A stretch of DNA of 64,000 nucleotides from Bacteroides uniformis (GCF_025147485.1 NZ_CP102263.1:1625501-1689500); one strand, 5' to 3'; positions 35,490 through 44,677 are shown, numbered from the stretch's first letter. Program-made: numbers and translations. The notes: a model not told the origin generated them from the sequence alone.

Positions 35490-36710
35490 ATGCTATATGA
35501 CTTGGCAATAGCCATCTACGATATTCTGGTGCATCTGGCTGCTCCATTTAGCCGTAAGCCCCGAAAAATGATGAAGGGACACTGGGTGGTCTATGAACTT
35601 CTCCGGCAGCAGTTGGAGAAGGACGTGCGCTATATATGGTTCCATGCCGCTTCTTTGGGGGAGTTCGAGCAGGGACGGCCGTTGATTGAGAAAATTCGTG
35701 CCAAATATCCGGATTACGGTATTCTGCTGACTTTCTTCTCGCCGTCGGGCTATGAGGTCCGCAAGAATTATAGGGGGGCAGACGTTGTCTGTTACTTGCC
35801 TTTCGACAAGTCCCGCAATGTGAAGAAGTTCCTGGATATCGTGAATCCCTGCATGGCATTCTTCATCAAGTACGAGTTCTGGAAGAACTATCTGGACGAA
35901 CTGCACAAGCGCCGTATTCCGGTGTACAGCATTTCTTCCATTTTCCGCCGCGGACAAGTATTCTTCAAGTGGTATGGCGGTACGTACAGACATGTGCTGC
36001 GCGACTTCGACCATTTGTTTGTGCAGAATGAACGCTCCAAACGCTATCTGGCGAAGATAGGTATCAGCCGTGTCACGGTGGTGGGGGATACCCGTTTTGA
36101 CCGTGTGCTGCAGATTCGTGAGGAGGCCAAACATCTGCCTTTGGTGGAGCTTTTCAAGAACAACACGATGACTTTCGTGGCAGGAAGCTCCTGGCAGCCG
36201 GACGAGGATTTGTTTATTGAATACTTTAACCAGCATCCAGAGGTGAAGTTGGTTATCGCTCCGCACGTTATCGACGAAAACCATCTGGTAGAGATTATCC
36301 GTAAACTGAAACGCCCCTACGTGCGCTATACCCGTGCCGACGAGAAGAATGTCCGTAAGGCCGACTGCCTGATTATCGACTGCTTCGGGTTGCTCTCTTC
36401 CATCTACCGCTATGGCGAGATTGCCTATATCGGAGGTGGTTTCGGGGTGGGAATCCACAATACCCTTGAGGCTGCAGTTTATGGCATTCCGGTGATTTTC
36501 GGACCGAAGTATCAGAAATTCCAGGAGGCCATCCAGTTGCTGGAGGCAAAAGGCGCTTTCTCGGTGAAGGATTATGAGGAACTGAAAACTTTGCTCGACC
36601 GTATGCTGACAGATGAAGTCTTTTTGCGCGAATCAGGCATGAATGCAAGCAATTATGTGACCGGCAACGCCGGTGCAACGGATAAGATAATGAGTATGAT
36701 AAACTTTTAG
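35490..36710 (+). CDS. waaA: 3-deoxy-D-manno-octulosonic acid transferase
   Basis: A 406-residue membrane-associated GT30 glycosyltransferase that adds Kdo from CMP-Kdo to lipid A precursor. It has an N-terminal membrane anchor, WFHAASLGEFEQ with the catalytic Glu, GDTRFDRV, AGSSWQPDE, and the donor-site region GGGFGVGIHNTLEAAVYG. Size is normal. It is second in an operon with gltX and ends at a hairpin terminator. Confidence 0.95.
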   Translation: MLYDLAIAIYDILVHLAAPFSRKPRKMMKGHWVVYELLRQQLEKDVRYIWFHAASLGEFEQGRPLIEKIRAKYPDYGILLTFFSPSGYEVRKNYRGADVVCYLPFDKSRNVKKFLDIVNPCMAFFIKYEFWKNYLDELHKRRIPVYSISSIFRRGQVFFKWYGGTYRHVLRDFDHLFVQNERSKRYLAKIGISRVTVVGDTRFDRVLQIREEAKHLPLVELFKNNTMTFVAGSSWQPDEDLFIEYFNQHPEVKLVIAPHVIDENHLVEIIRKLKRPYVRYTRADEKNVRKADCLIIDCFGLLSSIYRYGEIAYIGGGFGVGIHNTLEAAVYGIPVIFGPKYQKFQEAIQLLEAKGAFSVKDYEELKTLLDRMLTDEVFLRESGMNASNYVTGNAGATDKIMSMINF

Positions 36711-36735
36711 AAAAGTAAAGAGTGATAAAAGCGAT

Positions 36736-36785
36736 AGGGCGGTAAAGGTGATGGAATGGCATCCCTTTATCGCCCTGCCTTTTTG
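36736..36785 (+). terminator. Terminator after waaA
   Basis: AGGGCGGTAAAGG (36736-36748) pairs with CCTTTATCGCCCT (36764-36776), 12 of 13 plus one G-U, followed by GCCTTTTT. It may also serve the convergent gene. Confidence 0.85.
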
Positions 36786-36802
36786 GGGCGCCTTGTCTCC
36801 CT

Positions 36803-37315
36803 TTATTTGTACCAGTCGGAATACATCAGATAGTTGTGTGCAATCTTCTGGTTCAGCTCCTTGGCCTGCTCCGGATCTACTTTCTTGATGAACTTGGCGG
36901 GGACTCCTCCCCAGATGCTTCCCGGCTCGATGACCGTATTGCTCAATACCAGGGAACCAGCGGCGACAATAGCCCCTTCGCCCACTACTGCGTGGTCAAG
37001 GATGGTGGAACCCATCCCTACCAAAGCATAGTCCTTGATAGTGGCTCCGTGGATGGTCACGTTGTGCCCCACGGATACGTGGTCTCCTATCTCTATGGTC
37101 GATTTCTCGTACAAGGTGTGGAGCACGCTTCCATCCTGGATGTTTACTCCGTTCCCTATGCGGATTGAGTTTACGTCACCCCGCAGCACGGTGCTGAACC
37201 AGATGCTGCAATCCCGTCCCGTCTTGACGTCGCCAATGACAACCGCATTGTCCGCCAAAAAACAATTCTCCCCGATTTCGGGAGTGAATCCTCTTACTGA
37301 TTTTATTAATGCCAT
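36803..37315 (-). CDS. Gamma-class carbonic anhydrase family protein
   Basis: A 170-residue left-handed beta-helix protein built of hexapeptide repeats (IGD, IGN, VGE type turns). Three metal-binding His are present, in LHT and the VGHNVTIHG segment, as in Cam-type gamma carbonic anhydrases; it works as a trimer in the cytoplasm. Some members of this family lack activity, so hydration of CO2 is likely but not certain. Its ATG lies 4 bases before the stop codon of no other gene: the aminopeptidase P gene ends 5 bases upstream, so the two are co-transcribed. Confidence 0.88.
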   Translation of the reverse strand: MALIKSVRGFTPEIGENCFLADNAVVIGDVKTGRDCSIWFSTVLRGDVNSIRIGNGVNIQDGSVLHTLYEKSTIEIGDHVSVGHNVTIHGATIKDYALVGMGSTILDHAVVGEGAIVAAGSLVLSNTVIEPGSIWGGVPAKFIKKVDPEQAKELNQKIAHNYLMYSDWYK

Positions 37316-37319
37316 TTTT

Positions 37320-39113
37320 TTAGTGATTAGTGGTTAGGTTACTGCATGCTTCCTTCAGCCATTCCCGTTCTCCTTCGTTCAGGCTTGGCGAAAGTGCCTC
37401 GTATACATGCTGGTGATAGTTGTCCAGCCATGCCGTTTCCTCTGCCGTCAGCATCTCTTTGATGATACCTTTCTTGCAGATGGGGCAGAGGGTAATGGTT
37501 TCGAACTTCAGGTAATTTCCGAACATGCCTTCACCGTCCTTCACGGTCAGCACCAGGTTTTCCGTGCGTATTCCATGGCTTCCGGCTTTATAAACGCCCG
37601 GTTCGTTGGAAGTGACCATTCCCGGCCGTAGGGTTACCGGATTCTCATTCATGCGGATGCTTTGCGGACCTTCGTGCACATTGAGGAAATGGCCTACGCC
37701 GTGCCCGGTACCATGCAGGAAGTTCATGTGGTATTGCCATATCGGCATGCGGGCCAGTACATCCAGTTGCGCTCCTCGCGTACCTTCCGGGAAGACAGCC
37801 ATGGCGAGGTCGATATGTCCTTTCAGTATCAGGGTGTAGTCCGTCTTCTCTTCTTCGGTCAGTTTCCCCAGTGCGATGGTGCGGGTGATGTCGGTAGTGC
37901 CGTCCAGGTATTGCGCACCCGAGTCCAGCAGCAGGAATCCCTCGGGTTTCAGTGGCACGTCCGTTGCCGGAGTGGCTTCGTAGTGTACGATGGCTCCATG
38001 TTCCTTGTACCCGGCAATGGTGTCGAAGCTTTCTCCCATGTAGAGTGGCTGTGCGGCACGGAATTCGTGCAGTTTCTTGTCTACGCTGATTTCTGTCTCG
38101 TTGCCTGCGGGAACGGCCTCCTCCAGCCATTTCAGGAACTTCACCAGTGCCACTCCGTCGCGTTGCATGGCTGCGTGGATGCCGGCTATTTCCCGGTCAT
38201 TGCGGACCGCTTTCAGCAAGGCTATCGGTGAGCGCTCGTCAAGTACCCGGCAGGAAGGGGGGAGGGCGGAATAAACGGCATAATTCGTCTTTCCCATGTC
38301 GAGCATGATGCTGCCGTCCGGTATTCTTGTCACAAAGGATTCGGTGTCCCCATAAGCATGGATGGTGACGCCGGCTTCTTCCAGATAGGCTGAAAGCTCT
38401 TCCGTTACTTTCTCGGGCTGGATGAAAAAGTGTGTTTCTTGTTCGTTGATTATCAGGTAGCTTACTACTACGGGGTTGCAATGCACATCGTTGCCGCGTA
38501 TATTGAGTGTCCATGCTATCTCGTCCAATGCCGACACCAATAATACGTCCGCTTCACTCTTTTTCATCTCCCGGCGGATAGCAGCCAGTTTGTCCGGACA
38601 GCTTTTCCCGGCGTATTTCATCTCGTGGATAAAGGCGGGTGCTTCGGGCATGGGAGGGCGGTCTGTCCATATCTCATTCATCGGGTCGGCAATGCTCTTT
38701 ACGGTGATGTCGTTTTTTGCCAGATCCTCTTGCAGGGCTATGGCTTGTGTGGTGGAAAATACCTTTCCGTCTATACCTACAACTGAATTTGCTGTAAGGT
38801 TCTCCCGCAGGAAATCGAGGATGCTGGGCGTTTCGGGTAGCATTTCCTTGTATAAGTCGATGCCGCTGCCTTCCAGCTGCTGCTCGGCTTGGAGAAAATA
38901 GCGGGAATCTGTCCACAGTCCCGCCTTGTCGCTGGTGATCACCGCCGTGCCTGCCGAACCGGTGAAGCCTGATATCCATTCTCTTGATTTCCAGTACGGT
39001 GCTACGTACTCGCTTAGGTGCGGGTCGGTACTGGGGATAATGAAAGCGTCTATGCCTTCTCTTTTTAACAATGCCCGTAGAGCATCTATACGTTGATTGA
39101 TTGTCTGAGCCAT
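37320..39113 (-). CDS. Xaa-Pro aminopeptidase (aminopeptidase P, M24B)
   Basis: A 597-residue metallopeptidase that removes N-terminal residues before proline. Two creatinase-like N-terminal domains precede the pita-bread catalytic domain. Metal ligands are in LLDSGAQY, GTTDITRT, GTGHGVGHFL, NEPGVY and RTENL. Length matches the long form. The frame is open to 39179, but I chose the ATG at 39113 (MAQTINQRID) because it matches the conserved N-terminus. The last codons (LTTNH and stop) are encoded by a copy of a TTAGTGATTAG repeat, which suggests that the natural C-terminus was replaced or extended. It is co-transcribed with the carbonic anhydrase. Confidence 0.93.
   Translation of the reverse strand: MAQTINQRIDALRALLKREGIDAFIIPSTDPHLSEYVAPYWKSREWISGFTGSAGTAVITSDKAGLWTDSRYFLQAEQQLEGSGIDLYKEMLPETPSILDFLRENLTANSVVGIDGKVFSTTQAIALQEDLAKNDITVKSIADPMNEIWTDRPPMPEAPAFIHEMKYAGKSCPDKLAAIRREMKKSEADVLLVSALDEIAWTLNIRGNDVHCNPVVVSYLIINEQETHFFIQPEKVTEELSAYLEEAGVTIHAYGDTESFVTRIPDGSIMLDMGKTNYAVYSALPPSCRVLDERSPIALLKAVRNDREIAGIHAAMQRDGVALVKFLKWLEEAVPAGNETEISVDKKLHEFRAAQPLYMGESFDTIAGYKEHGAIVHYEATPATDVPLKPEGFLLLDSGAQYLDGTTDITRTIALGKLTEEEKTDYTLILKGHIDLAMAVFPEGTRGAQLDVLARMPIWQYHMNFLHGTGHGVGHFLNVHEGPQSIRMNENPVTLRPGMVTSNEPGVYKAGSHGIRTENLVLTVKDGEGMFGNYLKFETITLCPICKKGIIKEMLTAEETAWLDNYHQHVYEALSPSLNEGEREWLKEACSNLTTNH
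37321..37337 (-). repeat. Repeat copy forming the 3' end of the aminopeptidase P gene
   Basis: TAGTGATTAGTGGTTAG is 16/17 identical to 19317-19333 in another spacer. Read on the - strand it provides the last codons and the stop. Confidence 0.6.
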
Positions 39114-39308
39114 ATTTTTATAAATGTAATTAAGTAGGCGTGTAAATGAGTTTATAATCTCTCCATTCTCTGCTTTCAAAGTTACACATTCTCTTTTAAA
39201 AATGTGCTATGCTTCACGGATTTTAGCGGATTGGCTCAATAAAAACATCTTTCCCTTTGCTCATTCGTTTGATAATTAGGAATCATGGGTAATTTTTTTG
39301 CAGAAAGT

Positions 39309-39339
39309 TTTGTGAATAAAGAAAGTATGTGTAATTTTG
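39309..39339 (+). promoter_or_regulatory. Promoter of rpsU-xerC-hpf
   Basis: TTTG (39309-39312), a 19-base spacer and TAATTTTG (39332-39339): a full Bacteroides promoter, 53 bases before rpsU. Confidence 0.85.
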
Positions 39340-39392
39340 CCGCTCAATTTAATCGTGAGATTTTTAAACCATTAACATTTAATTAAAAGAAA

Positions 39393-39584
39393 ATGATTGT
39401 AGTACCTGTAAAAGAAGGCGAAAACATTGAAAAAGCGCTGAAGAAATTCAAAAGAAAGTTTGAAAAAACTGGCACAGTTAAGGAATTGAGACGCAGACAA
39501 CAATTTGATAAACCGTCTGTGACTAAAAGACTTAAGAAAGAACGTGCTGTTTACGTTCAACAACTTCAGCAAGTAGAAGATTAA
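39393..39584 (+). CDS. rpsU: 30S ribosomal protein bS21
   Basis: A 63-residue basic protein of the 30S subunit, near the anti-Shine-Dalgarno end of 16S rRNA. It begins MIVVPVKEGENIEKALKKFKRK, the Bacteroidetes bS21 signature. First gene of an operon with xerC and hpf, with a full promoter in front. Confidence 0.96.
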   Translation: MIVVPVKEGENIEKALKKFKRKFEKTGTVKELRRRQQFDKPSVTKRLKKERAVYVQQLQQVED

Positions 39585-39657
39585 TAATTCGTAAATTCCT
39601 TTGAATTATTGAATTCTTTTTCATACATTCGTTGCATGATTTTAGATATGTAGCGAT

Positions 39658-40542
39658 ATGTTGTTGACAGATTCTTTTCTTGACTATCTTCTGCACGAGC
39701 GGAACTATTCCAAAGGTACGGTTGAGTACTATCGGGCAGATATTCTTGAACTGCAGAGGTTTGGAGAAGAAATGTTGGGAGACTTGACTCCATTGGATGT
39801 AGATGCGGAACTTGTTCGTGAATGGATTGCTTCCTTGATGGACAAAGGACTTGCTTCTAATACGATAAACCGAAAGCTGAGTTCTGTCCGGACATACTAT
39901 AAATTCCTTTTGAGGAGAGGCAAGGTCGCGGTAGATCCGTTGCGGAAAGTGACGGGGCCCAAGAAGAAAAAACCGCTTCCGGTATTTCTGAGAGAGGGTG
40001 AGATGAATAGGTTACTGGATGATATGGACTTTGGTGAAGGTTTTGAAGGGTGTCGCGACCATATGATTATTGAAATGTTTTATGCTACCGGCATGCGACT
40101 TTCAGAATTGATAGGGTTGGATGATAAGGATGTCGATTTTTCGGCTTCTCTCGTTAAAGTGACGGGAAAACGGAATAAACAACGTCTTATACCTTTCGAT
40201 GAGGAGCTGGGACGCTCGATGCGAGAATATGTCAATGTGCGGAATGAAGCTGTCCCGGTTCGCTCGGATGCTTTTTTTGTCCGGAAGAATGGAAAGAGGC
40301 TTTACCGCGGTATCGTAGCATGCCTTGTGAAACGAAACCTTTCGAAGGTAGTGACTGTAAAAAAAAGAAGTCCCCACGTGCTGAGGCACACCTTTGCAAC
40401 GGCTATGCTGAACAATGGTGCTGATTTAGGCTCGATAAAAGAACTCCTCGGACACGAGAGTCTGGCGACAACGGAAGTTTATACGCATACTACTTTTGAA
40501 GAGCTTAAAAAAGTGTATAATCAGGCTCATCCCCGAGCCTAA
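39658..40542 (+). CDS. xerC: Tyrosine recombinase XerC-type
   Basis: A 294-residue recombinase that resolves chromosome dimers at dif. N-terminal SAM-like domain (1-90), then the catalytic domain with Arg147 (TGMRLSEL), Lys171, His240-x-x-Arg243 (HVLRHTFAT), His266 (LGHES) and nucleophile Tyr275. All catalytic residues are present, unlike the recombinase at 29917-30876, which has Tyr in the HxxR position. It lies between rpsU and hpf, a housekeeping context, so it is not part of a mobile element. XerD naming cannot be excluded. Confidence 0.92.
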   Translation: MLLTDSFLDYLLHERNYSKGTVEYYRADILELQRFGEEMLGDLTPLDVDAELVREWIASLMDKGLASNTINRKLSSVRTYYKFLLRRGKVAVDPLRKVTGPKKKKPLPVFLREGEMNRLLDDMDFGEGFEGCRDHMIIEMFYATGMRLSELIGLDDKDVDFSASLVKVTGKRNKQRLIPFDEELGRSMREYVNVRNEAVPVRSDAFFVRKNGKRLYRGIVACLVKRNLSKVVTVKKRSPHVLRHTFATAMLNNGADLGSIKELLGHESLATTEVYTHTTFEELKKVYNQAHPRA

Positions 40543-40548
40543 AGTAAA

Positions 40549-40560
40549 AAGGAGGTAAGT
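40549..40560 (+). promoter_or_regulatory. Strong Shine-Dalgarno of hpf
   Basis: AAAGGAGGTAAG directly precedes the hpf ATG. Such a full SD is unusual in Bacteroides, where most genes use AT-rich leaders, and it fixes the hpf start. Confidence 0.7.
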
Positions 40561-40860
40561 ATGGAAGTAAGAATTCAATCGATTCACTTTGATGCGTCAG
40601 AGCAATTGCAGTCTTTCGTTCAAAAGAAAGTTGCTAAGTTGGAGAAATTTTACGACGATATAAAGAAAGTAGAGGTGTCATTAAAGGTAGTAAAACCAGA
40701 AACAGCCGAAAATAAAGAAGCCGGAGTGAAAGTATTGGTTCCCAATGGCGAGTTTTATGCAAACAAGGTTTGTGATACGTTTGAAGAAGCAGTGGATTTA
40801 TGCCTGGAAGCTTTGGAAAAACAGCTGGTTAAGTACAAGGAAAAGCAACGGAGCAAATAA
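40561..40860 (+). CDS. hpf: Ribosome hibernation-promoting factor, short form
   Basis: A 99-residue HPF/RaiA/YfiA-family protein that binds the 30S decoding region and inactivates ribosomes in stationary phase. It starts MEVRIQSIHFDASEQLQSF and has the usual beta-alpha-beta-beta-beta-alpha pattern without the long C-terminal dimerisation domain. Third gene of the rpsU operon, which pairs a translation-initiation protein with a ribosome-silencing factor. Confidence 0.93.
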   Translation: MEVRIQSIHFDASEQLQSFVQKKVAKLEKFYDDIKKVEVSLKVVKPETAENKEAGVKVLVPNGEFYANKVCDTFEEAVDLCLEALEKQLVKYKEKQRSK

Positions 40861-40874
40861 TTTTCCGCTAAAAT

Positions 40875-40905
40875 TTTGCGGGTAAAAAATAAATGCCTAA
40901 ATTTG
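40875..40905 (+). promoter_or_regulatory. Promoter of tRNA-tuf-secE-nusG cluster
   Basis: TTTG (40875-40878), 19-base spacer and TAAATTTG (40898-40905): full consensus, about 48 bases before the first tRNA. Confidence 0.85.
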
Positions 40906-40953
40906 CAGCCGTTTCGCTCACACTATGAACGTTACGGTTGCATTTTTTAGCTT

Positions 40954-41027
40954 GCCTCTTTAGCTCAGTTGGCCAGAGCACGTGATTTGTAATCTCGGGG
41001 TCGTTGGTTCGAATCCGACAAGAGGCT
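40954..41027 (+). tRNA. tRNA-Thr (anticodon TGT)
   Basis: 74 nt cloverleaf. Acceptor GCCTCTT (40954-40960) pairs with AAGAGGC (41020-41026); TTGGTTCGAATCC T-arm; anticodon loop TTTGTAA. CCA is not encoded. Confidence 0.95.
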
Positions 41028-41151
41028 CGCTCAAGGATGAGTGGAATGAGTCTTTCTTCACGAGGTGGAGATGATATGAGAACGGAAATCGTCCGGGTAA
41101 AGTTCACTCTGCGATGATTTAGTAAGGAAAAGAGTTCTTTTTGTAATGTAG

Positions 41152-41234
41152 GGGCAAATACCAGAGTGGCCAAATGGGGCAGACTGTAAATCTGCTGGCT
41201 TACGCCTTCGGTGGTTCGAATCCATCTTTGCCCA
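41152..41234 (+). tRNA. tRNA-Tyr (anticodon GTA)
   Basis: 83 nt with a long variable arm, as in type II tRNA-Tyr. Acceptor GGGCAAA (41152-41158) pairs with TTTGCCC (41227-41233); anticodon in CTGTAAA. CCA is not encoded. Confidence 0.95.
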
Positions 41235-41251
41235 CAACTCTTATTCTCCTT

Positions 41252-41323
<72 letters not shown>

Positions 41324-41373
41324 CACAAAGATGTAAAAGCTGATTATTAATCAAATAAATAACAAGTAAAGCT

Positions 41374-42558
41374 ATGGCTAAAGAGAAATTCGAACGTACC
41401 AAACCGCACGTAAACATTGGTACAATTGGTCACGTTGACCACGGTAAAACCACGTTGACAGCTGCTATCACTACAGTGTTGGCAAAGAAAGGTCTTTCTG
41501 AATTGCGTTCTTTCGATTCTATCGATAACGCTCCTGAAGAAAAGGAAAGAGGTATCACTATCAACACTTCTCACGTAGAGTATGAAACAGCTAACCGTCA
41601 CTACGCTCACGTAGACTGCCCGGGTCACGCCGACTACGTAAAGAACATGGTAACTGGTGCTGCTCAGATGGACGGTGCTATCATCGTAGTTGCTGCTACT
41701 GATGGTCCGATGCCTCAGACTCGTGAGCATATCTTGCTGGCTCGTCAGGTAAACGTACCGAGACTGGTTGTATTCATGAACAAGTGTGACATGGTAGACG
41801 ACGCTGAAATGTTGGAACTCGTTGAAATGGAAATGCGTGAACTGCTTTCAGCCTACGAATTCGACGGCGACAACACTCCGTTCATTCAGGGTTCTGCTCT
41901 TGGTGCGTTGAATGGCGTTGAAAAGTGGGAAGAGAAGGTTATGGAGCTGATGGATGCTTGCGACACTTGGATTCCTCTGCCTCCGCGTGATATTGACAAA
42001 CCGTTCTTGATGCCGGTTGAAGACGTATTCTCAATCACTGGTCGTGGTACTGTAGCTACTGGTCGTATCGAAGCTGGTGTTATCCATGTAGGTGACGAAG
42101 TTGAAATCCTCGGTTTGGGTGAAGACAAGAAGTCTGTTGTAACTGGTGTTGAAATGTTCCGCAAGTTGCTGGATCAAGGTGAAGCTGGTGACAACGTAGG
42201 TCTGTTGCTCCGTGGTATCGACAAGAACGAAATCAAACGTGGTATGGTTCTTTGTAAGCCCGGTCAGATTAAACCTCACTCTAAGTTCAAAGCTTCTATC
42301 TACGTTTTGAAGAAAGAAGAAGGTGGTCGTCACACTCCGTTCCACAACAAATACCGTCCTCAGTTCTATCTGCGTACTATGGACTGTACAGGTGAAATCA
42401 CTCTTCCGGAAGGAACTGAAATGGTAATGCCTGGTGATAACGTAGAAATCACTGTAGAACTGATCTACCCGGTAGCATTGAACGTAGGTTTGCGTTTCGC
42501 TATCCGTGAAGGTGGTCGTACAGTAGGTTCTGGTCAGATTACTGAAATTCTTGACTAA
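41374..42558 (+). CDS. tuf: Elongation factor Tu
   Basis: A 394-residue GTPase that brings aminoacyl-tRNA to the ribosome. G1 is GHVDHGKT, G3 DCPGH, G4 NKCD, followed by the two beta-barrel domains. Codons are strongly biased, as for a very highly expressed gene. It lies between tRNA-Thr and tRNA-Trp; there is no second tuf between fusA and rpsJ in this window. Confidence 0.99.
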   Translation: MAKEKFERTKPHVNIGTIGHVDHGKTTLTAAITTVLAKKGLSELRSFDSIDNAPEEKERGITINTSHVEYETANRHYAHVDCPGHADYVKNMVTGAAQMDGAIIVVAATDGPMPQTREHILLARQVNVPRLVVFMNKCDMVDDAEMLELVEMEMRELLSAYEFDGDNTPFIQGSALGALNGVEKWEEKVMELMDACDTWIPLPPRDIDKPFLMPVEDVFSITGRGTVATGRIEAGVIHVGDEVEILGLGEDKKSVVTGVEMFRKLLDQGEAGDNVGLLLRGIDKNEIKRGMVLCKPGQIKPHSKFKASIYVLKKEEGGRHTPFHNKYRPQFYLRTMDCTGEITLPEGTEMVMPGDNVEITVELIYPVALNVGLRFAIREGGRTVGSGQITEILD

Positions 42559-42573
42559 TAACCAATATAATCT

Positions 42574-42607
42574 TAATCAGTTCCCGGTATACATCGGGAA
42601 CTGATTA
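42574..42607 (+). terminator. Hairpin between tuf and tRNA-Trp
   Basis: A 13-base perfect stem: 42574-42586 (TAATCAGTTCCCG) with 42595-42607, 8-base loop. No U-run follows, so it could be a processing or attenuation structure that protects the tuf mRNA end while tRNA-Trp and secE are made from the same transcript. Confidence 0.65.
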
Positions 42608-42614
42608 TGTACAA

Positions 42615-42687
42615 ACGGGAGTAGCTCAGTTGGTAGAGCACCGGTCTCCAAAACCGGGTGTCGGGAGTTCGAGCCTCTCCTCCCGTG
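42615..42687 (+). tRNA. tRNA-Trp (anticodon CCA)
   Basis: 73 nt. Acceptor ACGGGAG (42615-42621) pairs with CTCCCGT (42680-42686); anticodon in CTCCAAA. It sits 14 bases before secE. Confidence 0.95.
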
Positions 42688-42701
42688 CTAATATTTTTGA
42701 A

Positions 42702-42890
42702 ATGAAGAAGATTGTAGCTTATTTTAAAGAAACTTACGACGAACTTGTTCATAAAGTGTCGTGGCCTACGTATTCTGAACTTACTAACAGTGCAGTAGTT
42801 GTTTTATATGCTTCCCTACTAATTGCAGTGGTAGTATTTGCGATGGACTTCTGTTTCCAGCATCTGATGGAATTTGTTTATCCACATTAA
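42702..42890 (+). CDS. secE: Preprotein translocase subunit SecE
   Basis: A 62-residue single-span protein of the SecYEG channel. The amphipathic helix KETYDELVHKVSWPTYSEL precedes the membrane helix (about 32-52). The open frame extends back through tRNA-Trp to 42630, but the ATG at 42702 is the real start because the upstream part is tRNA. It precedes nusG, the usual bacterial order. Confidence 0.95.
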   Translation: MKKIVAYFKETYDELVHKVSWPTYSELTNSAVVVLYASLLIAVVVFAMDFCFQHLMEFVYPH

Positions 42891-42902
42891 AAGTAAGGAG
42901 AA

Positions 42903-43445
42903 ATGTCTGAGATTGAAAAGAAATGGTACGTTTTGCGTGCTATTAGCGGAAAAGAAGCTAAGGTAAAGGAATACCTTGAAGCTGATATTAAAAACAGCGA
43001 CCTTGGTGATTACGTATCTCAGGTATTGATTCCTACCGAAAAGGTATATCAGGTTCGCAATGGTAAGAAAATTGTGAAAGAGAGAAGTTATCTCCCTGGT
43101 TACGTTTTGGTGGAGGCTGCTCTGGTGGGTGAGGTTGCTCATCATCTGAGAAATACTCCTAATGTGATAGGGTTCTTGGGTGGTTCGGAAAAACCCGTAC
43201 CTCTGAGACAGTCGGAAGTGAATCGTATACTTGGTACGGTCGACGAATTGCAGGAATCAGGTGAAGACTTGAGTATCCCGTATGTAGTCGGCGAGACTGT
43301 AAAGGTGAATTACGGTCCGTTCAGTGGATTCAGTGGAATCATTGAAGAAGTGAACACCGAGAAGAAGAAACTGAAGGTCATGGTCAAGATATTCGGACGG
43401 AAGACTCCGCTCGAATTGGGCTTTATGCAAGTTGAAAAAGAATAG
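42903..43445 (+). CDS. nusG: Transcription termination/antitermination protein NusG
   Basis: A 180-residue protein that binds RNA polymerase and links it to Rho or to ribosomes. NGN domain (about 7-115, starting KKWYVLRAISGKEAKV) and C-terminal KOW domain (about 125-175, with GETVKVNYGPFSGFSG). It is the housekeeping copy, by its place between secE and rplK, not a capsule-locus UpxY paralogue. Confidence 0.96.
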   Translation: MSEIEKKWYVLRAISGKEAKVKEYLEADIKNSDLGDYVSQVLIPTEKVYQVRNGKKIVKERSYLPGYVLVEAALVGEVAHHLRNTPNVIGFLGGSEKPVPLRQSEVNRILGTVDELQESGEDLSIPYVVGETVKVNYGPFSGFSGIIEEVNTEKKKLKVMVKIFGRKTPLELGFMQVEKE

Positions 43446-43504
43446 TGCAGGTGTTACGCTGTAGTATTCTTCATTAATGTTTATATATATAAATCAATTA
43501 GAAA

Positions 43505-43948
43505 ATGGCTAAAGAAGTTGCTGGACTAATCAAATTACAGATTAAAGGAGGCGCGGCAAATCCATCACCCCCAGTAGGACCTGCATTGGGTTCCAAGGGT
43601 ATCAATATCATGGAGTTTTGCAAGCAATTCAACGCCAGAACCCAAGACAAAGCAGGAAAGATTCTTCCTGTGATTATCACTTACTACGCAGACAAGTCTT
43701 TCGATTTTGTAATCAAGACTCCTCCCGTGGCTATCCAGTTGTTGGAAGTGACGAAGCAAAAGAGTGGTTCTGCTGAGCCTAACCGTAAGAAAGTTGCCGA
43801 GATTACTTGGGAACAGGTTCGTACGATTGCTCAGGACAAAATGGTTGACTTGAACTGTTTCACTGTAGAAGCTGCCATGAAAATGGTTGCCGGTACAGCT
43901 AGAAGTATGGGTATCGCTGTAAAAGGGGAGTTCCCGGTTAATAATTAA
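43505..43948 (+). CDS. rplK: 50S ribosomal protein uL11
   Basis: A 147-residue protein at the GTPase-associated centre. It has the Pro-rich N-terminus with [10 protein letters not shown] and a C-terminal rRNA-binding domain ending GIAVKGEF. First of rplK-rplA-rplJ-rplL. Confidence 0.97.
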   Translation: MAKEVAGLIKLQIKGGAANPSPPVGPALGSKGINIMEFCKQFNARTQDKAGKILPVIITYYADKSFDFVIKTPPVAIQLLEVTKQKSGSAEPNRKKVAEITWEQVRTIAQDKMVDLNCFTVEAAMKMVAGTARSMGIAVKGEFPVNN

Positions 43949-43963
43949 TAAACTTCAATTAGA

Positions 43964-44662
43964 ATGGGTAAACTGACAAAAAATCAAAAGTTGGCTGCAG
44001 AAAAAATTGAAGCAGGGAAAGCATACTCTCTCAAGGAAGCTGCTCAGTTGGTAAAGGAAATCACTTATACCAAGTTTGACGCTTCTCTGGATATCGACGT
44101 ACGTTTGGGCGTTGACCCGCGTAAGGCCAACCAGATGGTGAGAGGTGTTGTATCACTTCCTCACGGTACTGGTAAGGTTGTACGCGTTTTGGTGCTTTGT
44201 ACACCAGATGCTGAAGCTGCTGCAAAAGAAGCCGGAGCTGACTATGTTGGTCTTGACGAATATATTGAAAAGATCAAAGGTGGATGGACTGATATTGATG
44301 TGATTATCACTATGCCGTCCATCATGGGTAAGATTGGTGCACTCGGTCGTGTGCTCGGTCCTCGTGGATTGATGCCTAACCCCAAGAGTGGCACTGTAAC
44401 TATGGATGTTGCTAAAGCTGTAAGAGAAGTAAAACAAGGCAAAATCGACTTTAAGGTTGACAAGAGCGGTATTGTTCATACTTCTATCGGTAAAGTTTCA
44501 TTTAGCGCTGAGCAAATTCGCGACAATGCGAAAGAATTCATCTCTACTTTGAATAAATTGAAACCGACTGCAGCCAAGGGTACATATATTAAGAGTATTT
44601 ATCTTTCTAGCACGATGAGTGCGGGCATCAAGATTGACCCGAAAACAGTAGAAGAAATCTAA
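43964..44662 (+). CDS. rplA: 50S ribosomal protein uL1
   Basis: A 232-residue L1-stalk protein. It shows the two-domain L1 pattern with [12 protein letters not shown] near residue 50 and [13 protein letters not shown] in the central domain. In many bacteria L1 represses its own operon by binding the mRNA leader; I cannot see a clear L1 mimic site here. Confidence 0.97.
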   Translation: MGKLTKNQKLAAEKIEAGKAYSLKEAAQLVKEITYTKFDASLDIDVRLGVDPRKANQMVRGVVSLPHGTGKVVRVLVLCTPDAEAAAKEAGADYVGLDEYIEKIKGGWTDIDVIITMPSIMGKIGALGRVLGPRGLMPNPKSGTVTMDVAKAVREVKQGKIDFKVDKSGIVHTSIGKVSFSAEQIRDNAKEFISTLNKLKPTAAKGTYIKSIYLSSTMSAGIKIDPKTVEEI

Positions 44663-44677
44663 TAAAACGGAGTAATA

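Noticed and set aside
42630..42701. Upstream extension of secE
   Set aside because: The extension is the tRNA-Trp gene read as protein; the ATG at 42702 gives normal SecE.
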